Below, piece after piece: positions 14,214-18,915 of a stretch of 18,915 nucleotides of DNA. A program made the position numbers and the translations under genes. Source of the DNA: JAYUKV01 sp043764135 (GTDB taxonomy: Bacteria; Patescibacteriota; JACMRA01); assembly GCA_043764135.1 (NCBI GenBank), contig JAYUKV010000032.1, forward strand, positions 1 to 18,915, written 5' to 3'. Position 1 is the stretch's first letter; each line of letters begins with the position of its first letter. Under the pieces are notes generated by a model. The model was not told where the DNA came from. It searched no databases and saw only the letters and a list, made by a program, of their open reading frames with translations.

Positions 14214-14324
14214 GAGAACTCCTCACACTTTTCAAATTTGACTATTAAACAAACAAAAAACAACTTGAATAAATGAATTTTTCTATGCCTATTAATGAAT
14301 TTCTAGGAGATTTTTTAAAATACA

Positions 14325-15716
14325 GTGAAATATACTCAAAATCGTATCAAAATAATTTCCTTAGTAGGAGATATTCTTAGTAATGGTAGTAATCAAATTT
14401 ATGGTATGTCTAAAAGTCATTCTAAATATATGAGTTATTCAAGATTATTAGAATCTAAGTTTTTGAGAACTGAAAAACTTCATAAGTGTCTATTACCGAA
14501 GGTAATAGAAGAGATAACAGTTGAAACACTTTTGAGCTCAGACAAACCAGAGGTTTGTCCTGATGGTGGATGCTCGGACGTAGTTTTAAACGCTGTTAAA
14601 CAAATTAAACCAAAATTTCTCATCATACAAGACGGTAGCGAGATCCGCAAGCCTGAATCTAACGATATGGAGAAATTACAAAAGGTTAGAGCTCTTGATG
14701 GTAAATTAGTAAATGGCTATAGAAGCGTAGCTTCTATAGCCGTCTCAGAAGACAATCAAGAATGTTTCTTGTTGGAGATGAATACTTTCTCCTGTAAGGA
14801 GAAAGGGTACGTAAGTGATAATGATATTGAATTAAAAATGATTAAGAATGCTAGTAAGTTAAGATCAATTGCTAGTTTAGTTTATGTTCTCGACAGAAGA
14901 TATGATAGTTTTAACTTCATGGATCAGATCAATACCCAAAAAGATAAGTTTATCATCAGAGTAAAGTCATTAGACAGAAAAGTATTTACAATCAAGAAAG
15001 GATTTAAGTCTAACCTTCCTTTACCTCAAGAAACCTTAGACGCAATAGCGTCTGATAAGATAATTGACACACGTTGTGGTCAATTCCCAATTAAAGAGTC
15101 AAATATTGTAAAAGTAAAAGAGTTACGATTGAAATGTGGGACGTACTACAATGTTAAAATATATTATTGGCATAATGAAATACTTATCCCTGATCCCCTT
15201 GGGATCAAGGGAAATATATCTTGTACAGTTATTCAAGTCTTGCTAAGAGACTCTAAAAACAAATTGATCTATGTTAATCCAATGTATTTAATCACTAATC
15301 AAGTAGGATTAACAAAACAAGGAGTAATTGATACATACTTTCACTACTTACAAAGGCATGGTATTGAACAAGTATTTAAGTTTATGAAAACCACTCTTAA
15401 TCTAGAGAAATTTCAAATCAAAAAACTAGGGCAAATAAAGAAATTAATTTCTATTACATTTCTTGCTAGTGCTTACTTCTATATGAATAGAAGAGGAATA
15501 CTGGAAGATCCAGTATTACTTGAAGAGATAAAACAAATTTGTGAATTAGGAAAAGGGAAAGGAAAAATTGGATTAAAGTATTTAAAACAAGGCATAGAAT
15601 CATTAAATAACATCTTTCAAGTATTTGAATGGAAGAAACGGTACAATATCAGCGATGAAAAGATAATCCAAATCGCGAAGCGATATGGATTCTATGTGGA
15701 AAGTGGGTTAGTTTGA
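14325..15716 (+). CDS. IS4-family DDE transposase (463 aa)
   Basis: It cuts and joins the IS ends through an RNase H-fold DDE site: D103 in FLIIQDGSEIR, D190 in LVYVLDRRYDSF, and E348 in the IS4-family Y-(2)-R-(3)-E-(6)-K signature (Y341, R344, E348, K355, in YLQRHGIEQVFKFMK). An insertion between D190 and E348 (about 205-330) is the beta-rich domain typical of IS4 relatives. The first 60 residues form the N-terminal DNA-binding helices. The start is GTG at 14325, since a TAA lies in frame at 14316; the nearest SD (AGGAG, 14305-14309) is 15 bases away, so initiation should be weak, as usual for transposases. A short ORF (14273-14380) overlaps the start in another frame. Confidence 0.92.
   Translation: MKYTQNRIKIISLVGDILSNGSNQIYGMSKSHSKYMSYSRLLESKFLRTEKLHKCLLPKVIEEITVETLLSSDKPEVCPDGGCSDVVLNAVKQIKPKFLIIQDGSEIRKPESNDMEKLQKVRALDGKLVNGYRSVASIAVSEDNQECFLLEMNTFSCKEKGYVSDNDIELKMIKNASKLRSIASLVYVLDRRYDSFNFMDQINTQKDKFIIRVKSLDRKVFTIKKGFKSNLPLPQETLDAIASDKIIDTRCGQFPIKESNIVKVKELRLKCGTYYNVKIYYWHNEILIPDPLGIKGNISCTVIQVLLRDSKNKLIYVNPMYLITNQVGLTKQGVIDTYFHYLQRHGIEQVFKFMKTTLNLEKFQIKKLGQIKKLISITFLASAYFYMNRRGILEDPVLLEEIKQICELGKGKGKIGLKYLKQGIESLNNIFQVFEWKKRYNISDEKIIQIAKRYGFYVESGLV
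14489..15690 (+). repeat. Series of short-loop hairpins inside the transposase gene
   Basis: At least nine palindromes with small loops lie within the coding region. Perfect stems: 14489-14509 (9 bp, loop GAA), 14541-14559 (8 bp, AGA), 14715-14741 (12 bp, GTA), 14785-14805 (9 bp, GTA), 15038-15053 (6 bp, AATA), 15497-15517 (9 bp, AGA). Stems with one bulge or mismatch: 15062-15085 (10 bp, GTT), 15187-15212 (11 bp, CTT), 15666-15690 (10 bp, GAA). The arms are unrelated in sequence, so this is not one dispersed repeat. The other genes in the window show nothing comparable on reading. Confidence 0.8.
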
Positions 15717-15734
15717 AAAGTGTGAGGAGTTCTC

Positions 15735-15741
15735 AATATTT
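15735..15741. repeat. Right target-site duplication of the IS
   Basis: AATATTT, identical to 14207-14213. Confidence 0.85.
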
Positions 15742-15775
15742 GTCTTAAAAGCTCTAAAATAAGAAGAATTATCTA

Positions 15776-15804
15776 TTGACATTAGTTAAATTTTGTGTCA
15801 TAAT
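15776..15804 (+). promoter_or_regulatory. Promoter of the 15834-16343 gene
   Basis: TTGACA (15776-15781), exactly 17 bases, CATAAT (15799-15804) with TG at 15796-15797. It begins about 40 bases outside the IS, so the insertion left it intact. Confidence 0.87.
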
Positions 15805-15833
15805 TAATTGAACAAAACTCGCGGAGTAATACC

Positions 15834-16343
15834 ATGGTTTACAATATCAAACAATACCGTGTAAAAGACGACTGTCAGTTTAATCTTATCCCAATGAGCG
15901 CTGAATCCATTCAAGGTGCAATTGCACTTTTGATTAGGACCGAGCTAAGTTTGCATGGGTGTAGTTACAGATACAACAACCACACTTTGGATACAAGCGC
16001 TTACCTAAGCGGATGTCATGACACTACTTCATTTGAAGTAATATCAGATGCCGACAAGGTTTTTATGAATAATTTTCTAAGTGCATTTGAGACTGCATTT
16101 GGAACTACACAACAAGAACAAGTTGAGATTGCCACCAACCCGGCAAATATCTATCAAGCTCTTGAAGGTGTACGTGAAGACTACTCCAAATATAAATGCT
16201 TGGTTTTTGCATTGTGTATCGCTAGTGGTCTAAGCCATTTGCAAGCAGATATGGTTGTGGAAAACCACAAAAATATTTTTCAAATCGCTATCGGCCTTAC
16301 AATGGTTGCTGATGGGGATGATTTTGAACTAGTGTTTGGCTGA
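15834..16343 (+). CDS. Protein of unknown function (169 aa)
   Basis: No family is recognised. ATG at 15834 is preceded by GCGGAG (15821-15826) with 7-base spacing and by a near-consensus promoter. The product is soluble, mixed alpha/beta, without signal peptide. It has a Cys/His-containing segment (HGCSYRYNNH, then LSGCHDTTSFE, residues about 41-65) that might bind metal, and a helical second half (MNNFLSAFETAFG, then CLVFALCIASGLSHLQADMVV). It is a single-gene transcript ending at the 16365-16413 terminator. Good promoter and SD and less AT-biased codons suggest strong expression, as for the other SD-led orphan genes in this window. Confidence 0.77.
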   Translation: MVYNIKQYRVKDDCQFNLIPMSAESIQGAIALLIRTELSLHGCSYRYNNHTLDTSAYLSGCHDTTSFEVISDADKVFMNNFLSAFETAFGTTQQEQVEIATNPANIYQALEGVREDYSKYKCLVFALCIASGLSHLQADMVVENHKNIFQIAIGLTMVADGDDFELVFG

Positions 16344-16364
16344 AAATCTTTAATTTTTGGTCCT

Positions 16365-16413
16365 AACCTTACTTGTATTTCTTTTATTAGAAACAAGTGA
16401 GGTTATTTTTTTA
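16365..16413 (+). terminator. Terminator of the 15834-16343 gene
   Basis: TAACCTTACTTGT (16365-16377) pairs with ACAAGTGAGGTTA (16394-16406), with one T-G pair, followed by seven T. Confidence 0.85.
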
Positions 16414-16463
16414 TTTTTATTTGTTAGTACCTGTTTAGATTAGATTTGGCCATAATTCAATTA

Positions 16464-16507
16464 AAATATAAAAAAATATAGCTGCAAGTGAATTAACACT
16501 TACAGCT
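16464..16507 (-). terminator. Terminator of the small membrane protein gene
   Basis: TAGCTG-C-AAGTG (near 16479-16490) pairs with CACTT-A-CAGCTA (16497-16508) around a 6-base loop with one C-A mismatch. On the minus strand a T-rich tract (TATTTTTTTATATTTT) follows. Confidence 0.75.
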
Positions 16508-16531
16508 AAAGAGAGAATCTTGAAAGCAAAG

Positions 16532-16831
16532 TTAAGCTTCTTCAGATTTATCGGCTTTACGAGCCGATGTTACGGTTTTAAAAAGTTCGCTGACTGCCGA
16601 AACAATCAGAATCACCACCATCATCAAAACGACAAACATCAAGGCGATGATGCCTGTGATCGCAGGGACTCCGTTGATCAGGAGAAAAGCCATTGAAGCC
16701 CACTCGAGAATCGCTGGCATACCGAAGCTTTCAATCCACACCCACACAATGGGGATTTGGATGAAAAGAAGATATCCGGTGATACCTAAGGAGGGAAGCA
16801 ACGCGATCAGTAGAAGTTCTAGAAGTGTCAT
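16532..16831 (-). CDS. Small integral membrane protein (99 aa)
   Basis: The sequence is dominated by three hydrophobic segments: about residues 3-30 (LLELLLIALLPSLG and following, possibly one long or two short spans), about 40-55, and about 56-80 (ITGIIALMFVVLMMVVILIV). A charged C-terminal tail (KTVTSARKADKSEEA) follows and is probably cytoplasmic. No enzyme motif is seen and no family is recognised. GGAG lies about 10 bases before the ATG, and a near-consensus promoter (16871-16899) precedes it. The gene is clearly richer in G/C than its neighbours, which could reflect membrane-protein codons, high expression, or acquisition. It is a single transcript ending at 16464-16507. Confidence 0.75.
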   Translation of the reverse strand: MTLLELLLIALLPSLGITGYLLFIQIPIVWVWIESFGMPAILEWASMAFLLINGVPAITGIIALMFVVLMMVVILIVSAVSELFKTVTSARKADKSEEA

Positions 16832-16870
16832 GTTAGTTAAGCTCCGAAAGTTCTTACTAGTTGTACCCTA

Positions 16871-16899
16871 GTAATAACATAAAAAAAAGCATTTGTCAA
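16871..16899 (-). promoter_or_regulatory. Promoter of the small membrane protein gene
   Basis: Minus-strand TTGACA (16894-16899), exactly 17 bases, TATTAC (16871-16876) preceded by TGT (extended -10). Confidence 0.87.
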
Positions 16900-16936
16900 A
16901 TGCAATTTCCTAACAAGAACCGTTTTATTATTGTCC

Positions 16937-17815
16937 TTATAAATTACCAAACCTACCATTATTAAAATCATCTACTGCTTGCATTAACTCTTGGTCAGTA
17001 TTCATAACAAATGGACCGTAATGAGCTATTGGTTCGTTAAGCGGCATTCCTGATAGAACTAAAACCTCTGATATAGAATTAGGTTTTATAACAATATTCT
17101 CTCCAATATTATCAAACAAAACCAGATTATTAGCATCGATTACATAATCATTTAATTCTACAGAGCCTGAAAGTACCAGTATCATTGTATTTTGATGTGC
17201 AGGTAGCTTGACTGTTAGAGGTGTAGAACTATTGGTAGGATTAGATATTTGATAAATATCGATTTTTGAATAAGTCTTGGCAATTCCTTCTACTTTAATA
17301 TATTTATTATCACTTTCTAAATATTCTAGGGTCCCAGCTACAACTTTTACTTCTACACCTTCAATATTTATAGAAGGTATATTGTTATTAACAATTTCTT
17401 GATATCTAGGAGGTACCATTTTAAATTCAGCAGGTAAGTTAACCCATAACTGGACCATAGAAAACTCACCTCCTGACTTATTAAATTCATCTTCAAAATA
17501 TTCTTGATGAATCACCCCAGAACCTGCAGTCATCCATTGAATATCTCCTTCTTTAATCGTTCCTACACTACCGCTACTATCCTTATGATTAACTGCTCCT
17601 CTATATGCAAAAGTCACTGTCTCAAATCCTCTGTGAGGGTGTTGCCCTACCCCACGAGGTTTGTCAGAAGGGGTAAAATGCTTGTTAGGAGCATAATCCA
17701 AAAGTAAAAAAGGACTATTATCTTCACTAAATTGATTAAAGAACCCGTGAACATGGAATCCGTCACCTACCCAGTGTTTGGTTGGTGCTGAAATAACTTT
17801 TTTGATTTGTTTCAT
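16937..17815 (-). CDS. Pirin family protein (cupin-fold, 292 aa)
   Basis: Pirins are bicupin iron proteins; some act as quercetin dioxygenases or regulators, so the exact role is open. The N-terminal cupin has GQHPHRGFETVTF (H59, H61) and GSGVIHQEYF (H103, E105). These match the iron ligands H56, H58, H101 and E103 of human pirin in spacing, so the metal site should be intact. The C-terminal cupin (about 160-290) ends with a pirin-like PIAHYGPFVMNT segment. I place the start at ATG 17815, giving MKQIKKVISAPTKHWVGDGF, the usual pirin N terminus. A TTG-initiated form extending to 17839 would add eight residues, but it would cover the promoter. The mRNA is therefore predicted to be leaderless. 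Confidence 0.92.
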   Translation of the reverse strand: MKQIKKVISAPTKHWVGDGFHVHGFFNQFSEDNSPFLLLDYAPNKHFTPSDKPRGVGQHPHRGFETVTFAYRGAVNHKDSSGSVGTIKEGDIQWMTAGSGVIHQEYFEDEFNKSGGEFSMVQLWVNLPAEFKMVPPRYQEIVNNNIPSINIEGVEVKVVAGTLEYLESDNKYIKVEGIAKTYSKIDIYQISNPTNSSTPLTVKLPAHQNTMILVLSGSVELNDYVIDANNLVLFDNIGENIVIKPNSISEVLVLSGMPLNEPIAHYGPFVMNTDQELMQAVDDFNNGRFGNL

Positions 17816-17821
17816 ATCTAT

Positions 17822-17850
17822 ACTATAACTAGAAAACAAAATGTAATCAA
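17822..17850 (-). promoter_or_regulatory. Leaderless promoter of the pirin gene
   Basis: On the minus strand TTGATT (17845-17850), exactly 17 bases, TATAGT (17822-17827), then six bases to the ATG at 17815. The expected +1 is at or within a base or two of the start codon. Confidence 0.75.
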
Positions 17851-17895
17851 TAAAAAGATAATTTTATATTTCTTGCACGATTTAATAAAAAATGC

Positions 17896-17924
17896 TTTAC
17901 TTATTCAGTCCTTAAACTTAGTAA
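17896..17924 (+). promoter_or_regulatory. Probable leaderless promoter of the 17929 gene
   Basis: TTTACT (17896-17901), 17 bases, TAGTAA (17919-17924), four bases before the ATG. The boxes are weaker than those of the pirin gene, but the layout is the same. Confidence 0.5.
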
Positions 17925-17928
17925 ATTA

Positions 17929-18726
17929 ATGCTACACAAAATTGATAGTGGATCTAATCGAATTGTATACTTTGATGATGTATTAAATATTGTTGTCAAA
18001 GAAGAAGATATTCAAGGCTTGATTGATAATAATTGCGAAAATGCATTAAAGAAATTACAAAAGAGAGAAGATTTGTACACTGAAGCAGGGTTGATTTTTG
18101 GGGATTATTTTGTTCAAGTTTCTCATTTGAGTTTAGTTTTAAACTCTCAAAGAATCAAGTTAAGGCATTTTGAACCCGATCTTAGAGAAATCTATAACGA
18201 CAAAAGCTTTGATTGTTGCATTCAAAATTATCTTGGTCTTAAAGACAACTCAATGAGTTACGAAGATACTCTTGCAATTAAAATGTTTTTAACTAATCAA
18301 CAGACAGCAGAGCTTCCTGCGTACACTACAGAATTAATGGAAATGCTGGCCAAAATCCAATCCATCAATCCAAAAGATTATGAAGAATTCTGCAATATGC
18401 TTTTGGCGTATAATCGAACTGGGAAGTCTTTGGATTTTGCAGGAAAATCTAATCTAATTATTGATTGGAACAAAAATAAATTATTACTCAATAATTCAGC
18501 AATAAAGGGAAATAACTTGTTGCAGTTTTATCATACTTTACCAAAATTTGCTAATGGCGAATACACAAAAAAAAATCGTTGTATTTTTATAAACACTATG
18601 GCAAGTTACTTGGTAAACAATCAAATACTATCTTTGATTGGTTTGTCATTGCCAATATCACTTTATGATCATATCAGAACGGTGATTGATAATTGGAATG
18701 TTATACATCATGCAATATATGATTAG
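17929..18726 (+). CDS. Unknown protein with faint kinase-like layout (265 aa)
   Basis: No family is assigned. The order of segments recalls protein-kinase or aminoglycoside-phosphotransferase folds. A DSGSNRIVYFDD turn (6-17) stands where a glycine loop would be, and NIVVKEED (20-27) has a Lys on a strand. A hinge-like strand FVQVSHLSLVL comes at about 61-71. TGKSLDFAGKSNLIIDWN (about 165-182) stands where the catalytic loop with its Asn would be, followed by KLLLNN where a DFG would be expected. The usual HxD and DFG acids are not in place, so at best this is a pseudokinase, and the similarity may be fortuitous. It has no SD and is probably leaderless. The sequence ends in a helical region. 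Confidence 0.7.
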   Translation: MLHKIDSGSNRIVYFDDVLNIVVKEEDIQGLIDNNCENALKKLQKREDLYTEAGLIFGDYFVQVSHLSLVLNSQRIKLRHFEPDLREIYNDKSFDCCIQNYLGLKDNSMSYEDTLAIKMFLTNQQTAELPAYTTELMEMLAKIQSINPKDYEEFCNMLLAYNRTGKSLDFAGKSNLIIDWNKNKLLLNNSAIKGNNLLQFYHTLPKFANGEYTKKNRCIFINTMASYLVNNQILSLIGLSLPISLYDHIRTVIDNWNVIHHAIYD

Positions 18727-18823
18727 GATTAAAGAAGTTAATAATGAATTGGTTTCAATAGTTCGACAATAATTCCATTGACAAACAAAAAAAGAATTAA
18801 AAAAATAGCACAATTTAAATCAG

Positions 18824-18857
18824 AGCTGTCCCACTAAACACGGGACAGCTTTCTTTG
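18824..18857 (+). terminator. Terminator hairpin after the 17929-18726 gene
   Basis: AGCTGTCCC (18824-18832) pairs perfectly with GGGACAGCT (18842-18850) over a 9-base loop and is followed by TTCTTTG. Confidence 0.7.
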
Positions 18858-18891
18858 TCCCAAAATACCTAAACAAACCTCTTCTCTGTTG

Positions 18892-18915
18892 CACAAAGAC
18901 CGAATGGTCTTTGTG
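18892..18915. terminator. Hairpin at the window edge, probable terminator
   Basis: CACAAAGACC (18892-18901), loop GAAT, and its perfect complement (18906-18915) run to the last base of the window. Whether a T run follows cannot be seen; it probably closes a gene outside the window. Confidence 0.5.

Larger units (their letters stand above)
14214..15734 (+). mobile_element. Complete IS4-type insertion sequence (1521 bp)
   Basis: The terminal inverted repeats are perfect over 23 bp: 14214-14236 starts GAGAACTCCTCACAC, and 15712-15734 is its exact reverse complement. They are flanked by a 7-bp duplication AATATTT. One full-length transposase gene fills the element, and its stop codon lies inside the right repeat. 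Identical ends, intact gene and intact target duplication point to a recent, probably still active insertion. It sits between the start of the 13043-14137 gene and the promoter of the 15834 gene, interrupting neither. The coding part contains an unusual series of hairpins, listed separately. Confidence 0.93.

Noticed and set aside
14273..14380. 35-codon ORF starting MNFSMPINEF overlapping the transposase start, as a possible frameshift partner
   Set aside because: Joining it to the transposase needs a +1 shift. The T6A4 run at 14311-14320 would favour -1. The transposase N terminus is complete without it.
1..18915. tRNA, rRNA or reassigned UGA codons
   Set aside because: No tRNA T-loop/acceptor pattern or rRNA-like block was seen by eye, and TGA acts as a normal stop at the ends of well-aligned proteins.

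Overview
The window is AT-rich bacterial DNA (about one third G+C by eye) using the standard code: several well-defined proteins (agmatinase-like, transposase, Cas1) end at TGA, which argues against the UGA=Gly code of Gracilibacteria and Absconditabacteria. Many genes encode proteins I do not recognise. Two gene-start styles are mixed: (i) TTGACA-17-TATAAT-like promoters, short leaders and a clear Shine-Dalgarno (SD) site; (ii) starts with no SD, where a -10 box lies a few bases before the ATG, i.e. probable leaderless mRNAs. An uncultivated AT-rich lineage such as a Candidate Phyla Radiation bacterium would fit, but this is a weak inference.

Layout. 107-493: a small orphan gene with its own promoter and terminator. 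592-6313: a compact class 2 type V CRISPR-Cas locus. It has six 37-nt repeats with five uniform 22-nt spacers, a candidate tracr/scout RNA carrying an anti-repeat, cas2 and cas1 (minus strand, ATGA overlap), and divergently a 1222-residue Cas12 effector. No cas4 is present in the window. 6411-7651: a bidirectional terminator and an MFS transporter. 7790-8417: a small minus-strand gene, a palindrome placing an SD sequence on both strands, two tiny plus-strand ORFs and a foldable segment. 8451-9999: two minus-strand genes of unknown role, one with a papain/transglutaminase-like Cys-His-Asp pattern. 10165-11711: an overlapping pair of unknown genes and a WG-repeat protein. 11859-12869: an agmatinase-like ureohydrolase. 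13043-14137: a helical unknown. 14214-15734: a complete IS4-type insertion sequence with 23-bp terminal repeats and a 7-bp target duplication. 15834-18726: an unknown gene, a small membrane protein, a pirin and a possible degenerate kinase-like protein.

Most interesting points. First, the type V system combines Cas12a-like RuvC motifs (DxGExNL and ENLxxGFxSG) with a split zinc ribbon where Cas12a has its Nuc domain. Its repeat contains a near copy (13/15) of the Cas12a crRNA hairpin core, but 12 nt before the spacer instead of next to it. A 16-nt anti-repeat that could pair fully with the repeat (one G-U) lies between array and cas2, downstream of an extended -10 promoter. Cas12a does not use a tracrRNA, so this may be an unusual type V variant related to V-A, Cas12a2 or V-D. 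Second, the transposase gene is studded with perfect hairpins with 3-nt loops, far more than chance would give. Array polarity is unresolved because the clues conflict.
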